This document shows, in pieces, positions 8,656 through 17,344 of a DNA stretch of 64,000 bases. The stretch lies in the NCBI RefSeq assembly GCF_943737005.1, contig NZ_CALSFU010000006.1, positions 62,001 through 126,000 on the forward strand, in the 5' to 3' direction. Positions within the stretch are counted from its first letter, which is position 1. Each line of letters begins with the position of its first letter. Source of the DNA: Achromobacter sp. Marseille-Q4962. GTDB lineage: Bacteria > Pseudomonadota > Gammaproteobacteria > Burkholderiales > Burkholderiaceae_B. The position numbers were made by a program, and so were the translations under genes. The notes beneath the pieces were generated by a model. It searched no databases. It was not told the DNA's origin and saw only the letters and a program-made list of their open reading frames with translations.

Positions 8656-10020
8656 ATGCCCAAGACCATCGCCATTCATCGCCAGGACCAGGTCCGCGCC
8701 GCCGCCGACGCCTGCGTGCATTTCGGTTTCTGCACTGCGGTCTGCCCCACCTATGTGCTCGATGGAGAAGAGCTCGATTCGCCGCGGGGGCGCATCGCGC
8801 TGGCGCGCGAGATGCTGGGCAGCGATGCGCCGCCGAGCGAAACCGCCGTGCGGCATCTGGACCGCTGCCTGTCATGCCTGTCTTGCGAGTCCACCTGCGC
8901 GGCCGGCGTTTCGTACCGGGACATCATCGACGGGGCGCGCGAGCGCATCGAGCAAAGCCGGGTGCGTCCGCTGCCGCAGCGCATGCTGCGCTCGGCGGTG
9001 GCGCGGGTGCTGACTTCGCCGGCGCTGCTCCGTTCCGGGCTCGCGGCGGCCCGGCTCTTGCGCGGCGGCGCGCTCCGGTTGCCTGGACCGCTGGGAGCCA
9101 TGGCTGCGCTGTCGGCCGCGCCGGCCCTGGTAGCGCTGGCGCCGCGTGCGAAAGCGCCGCCAGCGCGCCGGGCCGCTGCGGTCCGGCGCGTCGCGCTATT
9201 GGATGGATGCGCGCAATCGGTGCTGGGAGCCGAGATCAATGCCGCGGCCGAGCGCCTGCTGGCGCGTGCGGGCGTCGCCGTCGAGCCGGTTGCCGGCGTG
9301 CGGTGCTGCGGCGCGCTCGAGCTGCACATGGGCCGGCGCCGGTCCGCCGTCCGGCACATGGAGCAGACCGTCAGCCGCTGGGCCGCCGCGCTGGAGGACG
9401 GGCGCATCGACGCCATCGTGACCACGACCTCGGGCTGCGCGTCGGTGATCAAGCGCTACGACGCCCTGCTGTCCGACCGTCCCGGGCTCGCGGCCCGGAT
9501 ACGGCGCGTCGTCGATGCCGTGCGGGACATTACCGAGATCGCGCAGGAGCTGGCGCTGGCGCCCACCGGCGCGGCGCAGGGCCTGGCCGCGTCCTATCAC
9601 GATGCCTGTTCGCTCAAGCACGGGCTGAAGCTGGCCCAGGCGCCGCGCCGCGCCATGGCGGCGCTGGGCATCGACGTGCGCGAGATCGGCGAGTCGCACC
9701 TGTGCTGTGGCTCGGCCGGCACCTACAACATCTTCGAGCCCGCGCTCGCGCAGCGGCTGGGCCAGCGCAAGGCGGCGCATGCGGCGGCCGGGCGGCCGGA
9801 CGTGATTGCCGCGGGAAACATGGGCTGCCTGGTGCAGATATCGCGCTTTACGCCGGTACCCGTGGCGCACACCGTCCAGTTGCTGGATTGGGCTACCGGC
9901 GGCCCGGCTCCGCGCGGACTCGAGAACTTCCAGCCGCGGGCCGCCGCCAGGGCCGATTTTCCGGCGCAGGCGGCGATGCCGGCTTCGACAACCGCCGACA
10001 ACGGCGATCTACTGTGGTGA
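8656..10020 (+). CDS. GlcF-like iron-sulfur subunit (CCG-domain oxidoreductase)
   Basis: A 454-residue protein with two ferredoxin-type cysteine clusters near the N-terminus and two CCG domains, as in the glycolate oxidase Fe-S subunit. The second cluster, CLSCLSCESTC, is complete. The first reads C20-VH-F23-GF-C26-TAV-C30-P: the second cysteine expected in CxxCxxCxxxCP is a phenylalanine (codon TTC, one base from TGC). The CCG motifs are RCCGALELHMG and LCCGSAGTYN. The family passes electrons from a flavoprotein to a membrane carrier. The gene overlaps or abuts the next flavoprotein gene, so the two probably form one dehydrogenase. Its substrate is unknown. Residue numbering assumes the ATG at 8656. 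Confidence 0.82.
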   Translation: MPKTIAIHRQDQVRAAADACVHFGFCTAVCPTYVLDGEELDSPRGRIALAREMLGSDAPPSETAVRHLDRCLSCLSCESTCAAGVSYRDIIDGARERIEQSRVRPLPQRMLRSAVARVLTSPALLRSGLAAARLLRGGALRLPGPLGAMAALSAAPALVALAPRAKAPPARRAAAVRRVALLDGCAQSVLGAEINAAAERLLARAGVAVEPVAGVRCCGALELHMGRRRSAVRHMEQTVSRWAAALEDGRIDAIVTTTSGCASVIKRYDALLSDRPGLAARIRRVVDAVRDITEIAQELALAPTGAAQGLAASYHDACSLKHGLKLAQAPRRAMAALGIDVREIGESHLCCGSAGTYNIFEPALAQRLGQRKAAHAAAGRPDVIAAGNMGCLVQISRFTPVPVAHTVQLLDWATGGPAPRGLENFQPRAAARADFPAQAAMPASTTADNGDLLW

Positions 10021-10025
10021 TCCGC

Positions 10026-11552
10026 ATGCCTTCCAACGACCCTATCATCGATTTCGCCAGCGCGGTTGCGGCCGAGCTCGGCGCAGACGCCATCACGATC
10101 GGAGACGAGGTGCTCGACCGCTATGGGGAACATACCCTGCCCGGTCCCGACGTGCGCCCCGGCGCGGTGGCGTATCCGGATTCGACCGCGGCGGTGCAGA
10201 CGCTGGTGCGCCTGGCGAACCGCTTCCGCGTGCAGCTGTATCCCATCAGCAACGGCCAGAACATCGGCCTGGGCACGCGTTCGCCCGTGCGTCCCGGCCA
10301 GGTGGTCGTCGACCTGGGCAGGCGCATGAACCGCATTCTCGAGGTCAACGAGGAACTGGGCTATTGCGTGCTCGAGCCGGGCGTGAGTTTTCGCGCCATG
10401 CACGACGAATTGCGCCGCCGCGAGAGCCGGCTGATGATCTCTCCCACCGCCGGCCCGTCGCAGGGCAGCATACTCGCGAATGCGCTGGACAAAGGGGGAG
10501 GCAGCGGCGCCTACGCGGATCACTTCGGCATGAGCTGCGGCATGGAAGTCGTGCTCGGCAATGGCGACGTGATCCGCACCGGCGACGGCAGCCTCGCGGG
10601 CGACGCGCATCCCAACTGGCACGTGTCCAAATACAGTTTCGGCCCCATGCTGGACGGCCTGTTCTCGCAATCGAATTTCGGCATCGTCACACGCATGGGT
10701 ATGTGGCTCATGCCCCGGCCGCCGCACATCGAGCCGTTCTTCTTCACGTTTCCCGACGACGAGGACCTGGCCGGCATCATCGACCGCATCCGTCCGCTCA
10801 AGCAGACCAATTTCGTGCCCACGCTGATCCGGGCCACCAATGATCTGTACCTGCTTTCCTCGGCGGCGACCCACCCGGAGTACGCGGCCAGCGGCGGCGC
10901 CCGGACCTTGTCCGACGAGGGGCGGGCCGCTTTGCGCCGCGAATACGGCCTGGGCGCATGGACGGTATCCGGAGCGCTGTATGGCGCCAGCCGGGAGGCC
11001 GTCGAGCCGCAGCTCGAGCGCGTCGCGCGTCATTTCCTGGCATTGGGCAAAGGGAGGCGGATCCCGCTGGACGAGGCCGAGCGCATCGGGCCGCTGCACA
11101 TCGCCATCAATTCCAATACCGGCGTACCGACGGACAGCGAGCTGAAAATGCTGGGCTGGCGTCCCGGCGGCGGCGCGATCTGGCTGTCCGCAGGGTCGCC
11201 GGTGGTGGGCGAGGTGGTCAACGGCTTTCAGCGCAAGGCGCGCCGCATCTGCGAGGACCATGGGCTGGAATACCTGCTGTCGAACGTATGCGGCGCGAGG
11301 TTCGCGCGCAGCGTCCATGCGATTCTCTATAACCGCGAGGACGCCGCCGAGACGGCGCGGGCCGATGCTTGCTACCGGGCGCTGGGAGAGCTGTTCGCGT
11401 CGAGCGGGGTTTTCGTGGGGCGGGCGCCCACGATGTACCACGGGTTCCACCAGGCGCAGCGCATGCCGGAGTTCGTGCGCGCCTGCTCGTCGATCAAGGC
11501 AGCCCTGGACCCGAACGGCGTCATCGCGCCGGGCAAGTACGGCATCGAGTAG
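10026..11552 (+). CDS. VAO/PCMH-family FAD-linked oxidase (4-cresol dehydrogenase-like flavoprotein)
   Basis: A 508-residue flavoprotein with the PP-loop FAD-binding domain of the vanillyl-alcohol oxidase type: PVRPGQVVVDLGRRMNRI, PTAGPSQGSILANALDKGGG and YSFGPMLDGLFSQSNFGIV. A cresol-dehydrogenase-like substrate domain follows, ending PNGVIAPGKYGIE, which is typical of the family. Members oxidise para-substituted phenols or related alcohols. Pairing with a GlcF-like Fe-S protein instead of a cytochrome c is notable and could mean a 2-hydroxyacid-type electron route. ATG 10026 is taken as start. A GTG at 10017 overlapping the previous stop (GTGA) is possible and would imply translational coupling. 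Confidence 0.83.
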   Translation: MPSNDPIIDFASAVAAELGADAITIGDEVLDRYGEHTLPGPDVRPGAVAYPDSTAAVQTLVRLANRFRVQLYPISNGQNIGLGTRSPVRPGQVVVDLGRRMNRILEVNEELGYCVLEPGVSFRAMHDELRRRESRLMISPTAGPSQGSILANALDKGGGSGAYADHFGMSCGMEVVLGNGDVIRTGDGSLAGDAHPNWHVSKYSFGPMLDGLFSQSNFGIVTRMGMWLMPRPPHIEPFFFTFPDDEDLAGIIDRIRPLKQTNFVPTLIRATNDLYLLSSAATHPEYAASGGARTLSDEGRAALRREYGLGAWTVSGALYGASREAVEPQLERVARHFLALGKGRRIPLDEAERIGPLHIAINSNTGVPTDSELKMLGWRPGGGAIWLSAGSPVVGEVVNGFQRKARRICEDHGLEYLLSNVCGARFARSVHAILYNREDAAETARADACYRALGELFASSGVFVGRAPTMYHGFHQAQRMPEFVRACSSIKAALDPNGVIAPGKYGIE

Positions 11553-11567
11553 CCCGCCCGCTCGGCG

Positions 11568-12983
11568 CTATGCCGCCAGCCCCCGCAGGTCGGGATGCCG
11601 CAGGTGCCAGTCCGTGGCGTGCTGGAAGGCGATGCCGATGCGGCAGAGCAGGCCGTCGTCGTAAGGCTTGCCCAGGAGCTGGATGCCGACCGGCATGCCG
11701 TGCGCGCCGAAGCCGGCGGGCAGCGCCAGGCCGCAGGCGCCCAGGAAATTGCCGGCGCGGCTGAAGGCGGCCAGCGGCGTGGCCGCTTCGTCAACCTCTT
11801 CCAGGAGGCAGGCTTCGAAAGGCAGGGCGGGGGTCAGCAGCGCGTCCGTGGCGGCCATCCAGTCCTTCCATGCCTGCCGGGTCCGGGCATGCTCCTCCAT
11901 GGCGGCCAGGTAGTCGGCGGCGCTCAGGGCCTTGCCGGCCAGGATGCGCTGGCGCACGTAGGGGCCGAAGGGCTGGGCCGGGTCTTCGATGTAGGCGCGG
12001 TGCAGGGCGTAGGCTTCGGCGGCGATGATGCGGCCGTTGCTGAGCATCAGACCGTGGAAATCGAAGGGCACGTGGACCTCTTCCACTTGCGCGCCCAGGT
12101 CTTGCAGCACGCGGCGGGCGGCCTGCAGGGCGGCGGCCACCGCGGGCGCGACGGGCATGGGGTACTGGGTTTCGGGCAGCACGGCGATGCGCACGCCTTG
12201 CAGGGGGCGGGCGCCCGGGCGCGGAAGCGCGGCGTCGAAGCGGGGCGCGGCGAGCGTGGCGGGGTCGTGTTCGTCGGGCCCGGCCAGCGCCTGCGTCAGC
12301 AGGGCCGCGTCGCGCGCGTCGCGGGTGAGGGGGCCGATGGAGTCGAGCGTGGCCGACAGCGGCACCGCGCCGTGGCGGCTGATAAAGCCGCAGGTGGTCT
12401 TCAGCCCGGTGACGCCGTTGAGCGCGGCCGGAATGCGGACCGAGCCGCCGGTGTCGGACCCGATCGCGGCGGGAGCCAGCCCGGCCGCGACCGCGACGCC
12501 CGAGCCGCTGGACGAGCCGCCGGGAATGCGGTGCGCCCCGAGATCCCAGGGGTTGCGCGGCGTGCCCATCAGGGGGTTCGTGCCCCAGCCGCCGAAGGCG
12601 AATTCCACCATGTGCGTCTTGCCCAGCGGCACCATGCCGGCGGCGAGCAGGCGCTCGACCACGGTGGCCGTCAGCGGGCTGCGGCGTCCGCGCCAGGCCA
12701 GGGAGCCGGCCGTGGTGACGCGGCCGCGCATTTCGCAGAGATCCTTGATGGCGATGGGCAGGCCGTCCAGGGGGCCGAGGAGACAGTCGTGCGCGCGCCG
12801 CAGGTCGGCGGCCTGCGCAAGCGCCAGGGTGCGGGCTTCGTCCACTTCGACGTAGGCGCCCAGCGCCGCGTTGGCGCGCGCGATGCGCGCCAGGTAATGC
12901 TGCGCCAGCTCCACGGCGCTGTAGCGGCGGGCTTCCAGCCCTGCGGCCAGCGATGCCAGGCTGGAAAATGCGAGTTCTGCCAT
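11568..12983 (-). CDS. Amidase (amidase-signature family)
   Basis: A 471-residue enzyme of the amidase-signature family, which uses a Ser-cisSer-Lys triad to hydrolyse amides. The catalytic lysine is in LPIAIKDLCE near residue 80. The glycine/serine-rich signature IPGGSSSGSGVAVAAG carries the cis-serine. GSDTGGSVRIPAALNGV carries the nucleophilic serine. No signal peptide is seen, so the enzyme is cytoplasmic. It lies downstream of the periplasmic binding-protein gene on the same strand and near the liv-type transporter genes, so its substrate may be an amide taken up by that importer. GatA function is unlikely because no gatB or gatC is adjacent. Confidence 0.88.
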   Translation of the reverse strand: MAELAFSSLASLAAGLEARRYSAVELAQHYLARIARANAALGAYVEVDEARTLALAQAADLRRAHDCLLGPLDGLPIAIKDLCEMRGRVTTAGSLAWRGRRSPLTATVVERLLAAGMVPLGKTHMVEFAFGGWGTNPLMGTPRNPWDLGAHRIPGGSSSGSGVAVAAGLAPAAIGSDTGGSVRIPAALNGVTGLKTTCGFISRHGAVPLSATLDSIGPLTRDARDAALLTQALAGPDEHDPATLAAPRFDAALPRPGARPLQGVRIAVLPETQYPMPVAPAVAAALQAARRVLQDLGAQVEEVHVPFDFHGLMLSNGRIIAAEAYALHRAYIEDPAQPFGPYVRQRILAGKALSAADYLAAMEEHARTRQAWKDWMAATDALLTPALPFEACLLEEVDEAATPLAAFSRAGNFLGACGLALPAGFGAHGMPVGIQLLGKPYDDGLLCRIGIAFQHATDWHLRHPDLRGLAA

Positions 12984-13056
12984 GTCTTCCTCGATGGTGG
13001 TGTAAATGCCCCGGCGCCGCGTCCCGGGTCAGGCGCCTGCGCCGGGGCCTTGCGGA

Positions 13057-14289
13057 TCAGCGCCGGTTCCAGGCCGGCGCGGGATAGACCGCCTTGGCCG
13101 TGGCGACGTCCTCGGGCCACACGGGCGCCATTTTCTTGCCCGGCAGCAGCTGCACGACCGGGAAAGGCATCTTGAGCTGCTTGCCCGTCTCGTCGATGGC
13201 ATAGGGGCCGGCCATCACGGTGAGCTTGTCGGAGAGGTCCATGGAGGCCTGCTTGAGCGCCGCGGCGTCGGTGGAGCCAGCCTTCTTGATGATCTCTTCG
13301 GTCAGCGCGCCTGCGCCGTAGGCGAGCGCGGTCTGGAAGTCGGGCGGGAACTCGGCCTTGGGGAACAGCGCGTCGTAGGCCCGGGCGAACTGCTCGCGCG
13401 TCATGCCCGCGTTGACTTTCCAGTTGATGGCGGGGTGGTAGTTGGTGTGGCTGAAGATGTAGTCGGCGTCGGCGCCGATGGCCTGGAACTGCGGCGTGGA
13501 GGCATACACCATGAAGGTGTACGGAAAGTTGATGTCGAGCTGCTTCATCTGGCGCGTCATGCTGATGAGGTCGCCTTCGTACGAGGTCGGAATCAGCGCT
13601 TCGGCGCCGGCGGCCTTGGCTTTCTGCAGCAGGGTGCTGAAGTCTTTCTGGCCTTTCGGGTACTTCTCGTCCATGACGAGCTGCAGGCCGAGCCGCTTGG
13701 CCTGCTCGCGGCCGCCGGCGGCCAGGCCCGCGGGGAACGGCTCGTCGGAATACAGCAGCGCGACTTTCTTCACGCCGAGGCGGGCGGCCAGCTCGGTGGG
13801 CGCCTTGAGCATGGCCGACACCGGCATCTGCGTGCCCGAGACCATGTACTTGAATCCCTGCCTGTACAGGTCGTCGCTGGCGGCGGACCAGACCATCATG
13901 TACTTGCCCAGGCGTTCGGTGACGGTGGCGGCGGCGGCCGTCAGCGTGGAGCCGAAGGGGGCGAACACCAGATCGACTTTTTCATCGACAATCAGGCGTT
14001 CGTAGACGCGGGTGACCATCTGCTTGTCGCTGCGGTCGTCGAGCTTGACGAGTTCGACCGGGTGTTTCTTGCCGCCGAACTCGATGCCGCCCCGCTTGTT
14101 GACGTCATGGACCCACAGTTCCACGCCGCGCACGCCCGACTGGGAGGCAAGGGCGAAACTGCCGGTGGACGAGACGGTCATGCCGATCCGGATTGTGTCG
14201 GAGGACTGCGCCGAGCCGGGGGCCGGCGCCAGCGCCGCGGCCGCCAGCATGATGGCGGACAGGCGGGATAACCACTGACTTCTGAGCAT
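13057..14289 (-). CDS. Branched-chain amino acid-type ABC transporter substrate-binding protein
   Basis: A 410-residue periplasmic protein with signal peptide (MLRSQWLSRLSAIML, cleavage after PGSAQS). The mature protein has the Leu/Ile/Val-binding fold: DTIRIGMTVSSTGSFAL, VNKRGGIEFGGKKHPVELV and the KVDLVFAPFGSTLT segment. The ATG at 14289 places the signal peptide at the start. It is separated from its presumed permease and ATPase genes (15430-18799) by a divergent LysR gene. The intergenic region between the two holds inverted repeats that probably bind that regulator. Confidence 0.9.
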   Translation of the reverse strand: MLRSQWLSRLSAIMLAAAALAPAPGSAQSSDTIRIGMTVSSTGSFALASQSGVRGVELWVHDVNKRGGIEFGGKKHPVELVKLDDRSDKQMVTRVYERLIVDEKVDLVFAPFGSTLTAAAATVTERLGKYMMVWSAASDDLYRQGFKYMVSGTQMPVSAMLKAPTELAARLGVKKVALLYSDEPFPAGLAAGGREQAKRLGLQLVMDEKYPKGQKDFSTLLQKAKAAGAEALIPTSYEGDLISMTRQMKQLDINFPYTFMVYASTPQFQAIGADADYIFSHTNYHPAINWKVNAGMTREQFARAYDALFPKAEFPPDFQTALAYGAGALTEEIIKKAGSTDAAALKQASMDLSDKLTVMAGPYAIDETGKQLKMPFPVVQLLPGKKMAPVWPEDVATAKAVYPAPAWNRR

Positions 14290-14358
14290 GGGAAGACTCC
14301 TGGGATTGCAGGGATGGGAAATGCCGACAGTCGCCGCTACAGGCCAACCGCAAGTCGT

Positions 14359-14387
14359 ATTGCGCACGATTTGCGCAATCGCGCAAA
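14359..14387. promoter_or_regulatory. Overlapping inverted repeats, likely LysR operator
   Basis: ATTGCGCA (14359-14366) and TGCGCAAT (14372-14379) are exact inverted repeats. TTTGCGC (14370-14376) with GCGCAAA (14381-14387) forms a second overlapping palindrome, giving three TTGCGC half-sites in the space between the binding-protein gene and the divergent lysR gene. The spacing fits LysR-type T-N11-A sites. Confidence 0.6.
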
Positions 14388-14411
14388 TAGCGTATAACAA
14401 AAAGGTATGGA

Positions 14412-15341
14412 GTGCACGCCTTGAACAAACTCAATTACCGGCAGACCGAAATGCTCTGGGCCATCGTTACCGCCGGCTCGATCAGCGGCGCGGCCCGGCT
14501 GCTGGGCATCAGCCAGCCCGCCGTGAGCCGCATGCTGGCGCACACGGAAAAGCAGCTCGGCCTGGAGCTGTTCGAGCGGGTGCGCGGGCGGCTGCAGCCC
14601 ACGCGCCAGGTCCACAGCCTGTTCGAGGAGATCGACCGCGCGCAGCGGATGATGCAGCGCGTCAACGACCTGGCCGAGGCGCTGTCCAGCCATGGCTCGG
14701 GCGTGCTGCGGCTGACGTCCATTCCCAGCCTCACCCAGTACCTGGTGCCCCGGGCCGTGGCCCGCTTCCAGCAGCGCCATCCCGACGTGCTGCTGCGGCT
14801 CAACGCCACCGCCCTGACGCAGATGCTGCCCGACGTGCTCCACGGCGAGGCCGAGCTGGGGCTGGTCGTCATGCAGGCCGACCACCCTTTTCTCACCAAT
14901 ATCCCCCTGCACACGGGGCGCATGGTGGCGGCCATTCCGCGTGGCCATCCGCTGGCCGGGCGGGCGTCGGTGAGCCTGGCGGACCTGTCGCCGCACCCGC
15001 TCATCGTGGTCGGCACCCGCATGCCCTACGGCATGCTGGCCCTCAATGCCTTCGAACAGGCCGGCCTGCCGGTGAAGATGTGCGCGGACGTGCCCTGGAG
15101 CCACCTGGCCTGCGCGCTGGTCAATGCCGGCGCCGGCATTGCCGTCATCGACGAATTCACCGTCATGCACAACATCTGGCCCGAGGTGGCCATCGTGCCG
15201 CTGGCCGAGAACATTCCCCTGCACATCAGCGCCATCCACACCAGCAATCGTCCGCTGTCGCGCATTGCCGGCGAGTTCGTCGAGGAGCTCCAGGCGGTGC
15301 TGCGTGAGACTTTCTCGCCGAAATCCAGGGTAAACACTTAA
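14412..15341 (+). CDS. LysR-family transcriptional regulator of the adjacent ABC importer
   Basis: A 309-residue regulator with an N-terminal helix-turn-helix (TAGSISGAARLLGISQPAVSR, residues 21-41) and a periplasmic-binding-like effector domain (LRLTSIPSLTQYLVPRAVARF onward). The start is not ATG. GTG at 14412 gives 309 residues; TTG at 14421 has a GGAG six to nine bases upstream and is an equally good candidate. It is divergent from the binding-protein gene and directly upstream of livM-H-G-F-like genes, with palindromes between, so it probably controls both units. Confidence 0.88.
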   Translation: MHALNKLNYRQTEMLWAIVTAGSISGAARLLGISQPAVSRMLAHTEKQLGLELFERVRGRLQPTRQVHSLFEEIDRAQRMMQRVNDLAEALSSHGSGVLRLTSIPSLTQYLVPRAVARFQQRHPDVLLRLNATALTQMLPDVLHGEAELGLVVMQADHPFLTNIPLHTGRMVAAIPRGHPLAGRASVSLADLSPHPLIVVGTRMPYGMLALNAFEQAGLPVKMCADVPWSHLACALVNAGAGIAVIDEFTVMHNIWPEVAIVPLAENIPLHISAIHTSNRPLSRIAGEFVEELQAVLRETFSPKSRVNT

Positions 15342-15429
15342 CCTTTAGTTATGGTTTTTCCGGGCTGAACTGCGCATAATCCGTTACGCAAGTGACGGCC
15401 GTTTTTCCCCATCCACCCGGAGGAAAACC

Positions 15430-16419
15430 ATGAGCAGCAGCCCCGTCGCGGCGACCGGCCTGCCGGCCCGCGAACACGACCAGCGCATCGCGCGCCTGCG
15501 CATCCGCATCGCCATCGGCATCTTCCTGGCGCTGTGCGCCGCCCTGGCCCTGGTGCCGGGCGCCACCTCGAACGTGTCGTTCGCGTTCTACCTGATGCTG
15601 TGGATCACCATGGCCAGCGCCATGAATATCTGCGTGGGATTCACGGGCTACCTGCCGTTCGGCTACGTGGTGTTCTACGGCGTGGGCGCCTACGGCACGG
15701 GCGTCTGCTACAAGGTGCTGCAGTGGCCCATCCTGCCCTCGCTGGCCGCGGCCGGCGTCGCCGGGGTGCTGCTCTCGCTGCTGTTCGCGCCCACGCTGCG
15801 CCTGCGCGGCGTGTACTTCGGCATTGTCAGCCTGGCGCTGGCGAGCATCGTGCGCCTGTTGATCTCCAACCTGCCCGACGCCTACACGGGCGGCAGCATG
15901 GGCCTGATCCTGTCCAATGCCAACAATCCCACGCACAGCTACTACGCCATGCTGGCGGTCATGGCCGCCTGCCTGGCCACGGTGACCTGGCTGTCGGTGT
16001 CGCCGCTGGGCAAGGCCCTCAAGGCCATCCGCGACGACGACATGGCGGCCGCCTGCGTGGGCGTCCACGTGCCGCGCACCCGGCTGAAGGCGTGGATGCT
16101 GGCTGCGCTCTTTCCCGCGCTGGCGGGCGGGGTGGAGGCCTGGTACACCAACGTCGTCGATCCCGAATACGCCTTCCATGTGCTGGTCACGGCCAAGAGC
16201 ATCATCTACGCCATGGCCGGCGGCTTCGGCACCATTCTCGGCCCGGTGGCCGGCACCCTGGCGCTGCTGGGCATCGACCACCTGATCTGGCAGAAATTCC
16301 CGGTGCTGAACCTGCTGCTGCTGGGGCTGGTGATCGTGCTTCTCATGCTGTTCCTGCCGCGCGGCATCCTGGGCAGCCTGCTGAAGCGCTATCCCAGGCT
16401 GCGGCAATACATCGCCTGA
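15430..16419 (+). CDS. Branched-chain amino acid-type ABC transporter permease (LivM-like)
   Basis: A 329-residue integral membrane protein with about eight to ten hydrophobic segments and the LivM-type core: GFTGYLPFGYVVFYGVGAYG near residue 75, RGVYFGIVSLALASI, and the coupling-helix segment GKALKAIRDDDMAAACVGV. It ends FLPRGILGSL. It forms a heterodimeric channel with the LivH-like product. A strong GGAGG ribosome site lies seven to eight bases upstream. First of four collinear transporter genes. Confidence 0.92.
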   Translation: MSSSPVAATGLPAREHDQRIARLRIRIAIGIFLALCAALALVPGATSNVSFAFYLMLWITMASAMNICVGFTGYLPFGYVVFYGVGAYGTGVCYKVLQWPILPSLAAAGVAGVLLSLLFAPTLRLRGVYFGIVSLALASIVRLLISNLPDAYTGGSMGLILSNANNPTHSYYAMLAVMAACLATVTWLSVSPLGKALKAIRDDDMAAACVGVHVPRTRLKAWMLAALFPALAGGVEAWYTNVVDPEYAFHVLVTAKSIIYAMAGGFGTILGPVAGTLALLGIDHLIWQKFPVLNLLLLGLVIVLLMLFLPRGILGSLLKRYPRLRQYIA

Positions 16420-16449
16420 ATCCGCCAAGACAGAAAAGGGGAATGCGGC

Positions 16450-17331
16450 ATGAGCGGACTTCTCATCCAGGGCCTGATAAACGGCCTCATACTCGGCGCC
16501 ATCTACGGCCTGATCGGCGTCGGTCTCAATGTGGTGTTCGGCGTGCTGCGCGTCGTGAACTTCGCCCATGGCGAGTTCCTCGTGCTGGGGGCCTATTTCG
16601 CCTATTTCCTCATGGAGCAGGCGGGCGTCAATCCGGTGGCGGCGCTGCCGCTCGCCTTCCTGGTGTTCTTCGCGGCGGGCTACGCGCTCTATTACGTCCT
16701 GATCCCGCGCCTGTCGCGCTCGGATGACCCCGAGCTCAGCTCCCTGCTGCTGATGTTCGGCGTGTCCATCATGCTGGGCGCGCTGATGCTGCTGGTTTTC
16801 GACGCCGACGCCCGCACGCTGCCCTTCAGCATCGAGCCCGTGTTCCTGAAGTTCGGGCCGGTGCTGATTCCGTCGGTGCGGCTGCTCGCGCTGGCGATCG
16901 CGCTGGCCACGATCGGCGCGCTGGCCTGGTTCCTGTACCGCACGCAGGTGGGAAAGGCGCTGCGCGCCATCATCATGAACCGCGATGCCGTGCGCATCGT
17001 GGGCATCAACGCCGAGCGGCTGTCGGCCGTTGCCTTCGGCCTGGGCATCGGGCTGGCCGGCGTGACCGGCGTGCTGGTCGCCCTGGTGTTTCCCTCGTTC
17101 TCGCCTTTCATGGGCAACGACTACACGCTGATCGGCTTCATCGTCATCGTGCTCGGCGGGCTGGGGCATCCGGTGGGAGCGCTGGTGGGCGCGCTGCTGT
17201 TCGGCGTCACCGAGCAGGTTTCGGTGGTGTTCTTCAACCCTTCCATCGCCACCATCCTGGGCTTCGCGCTGATGGTGGGCATGATCTTCGCGCGCCCGAC
17301 CGGCCTGTTCGGCCAGCGCGTGCTGCGTTGA
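16450..17331 (+). CDS. Branched-chain amino acid-type ABC transporter permease (LivH-like)
   Basis: A 293-residue membrane protein opening with the family signature GLINGLILGAIYGLIGVGLN and followed by VNFAHGEFLVLGAYFAYF. The cytoplasmic coupling segment is KALRAIIMNRDAVRIVGIN. Substrate type cannot be read from sequence. Members of this importer class move amino acids, amides, urea or aromatic acids. Thirty bases separate it from the LivM-like gene. Confidence 0.92.
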   Translation: MSGLLIQGLINGLILGAIYGLIGVGLNVVFGVLRVVNFAHGEFLVLGAYFAYFLMEQAGVNPVAALPLAFLVFFAAGYALYYVLIPRLSRSDDPELSSLLLMFGVSIMLGALMLLVFDADARTLPFSIEPVFLKFGPVLIPSVRLLALAIALATIGALAWFLYRTQVGKALRAIIMNRDAVRIVGINAERLSAVAFGLGIGLAGVTGVLVALVFPSFSPFMGNDYTLIGFIVIVLGGLGHPVGALVGALLFGVTEQVSVVFFNPSIATILGFALMVGMIFARPTGLFGQRVLR

Positions 17332-17344
17332 GACGGAGCCACCC

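Noticed and set aside
6501-8675. Bug protein as a 724-residue fusion
   Set aside because: The upstream part is antisense to the AraC gene; the signal peptide shows the real start at 7466.
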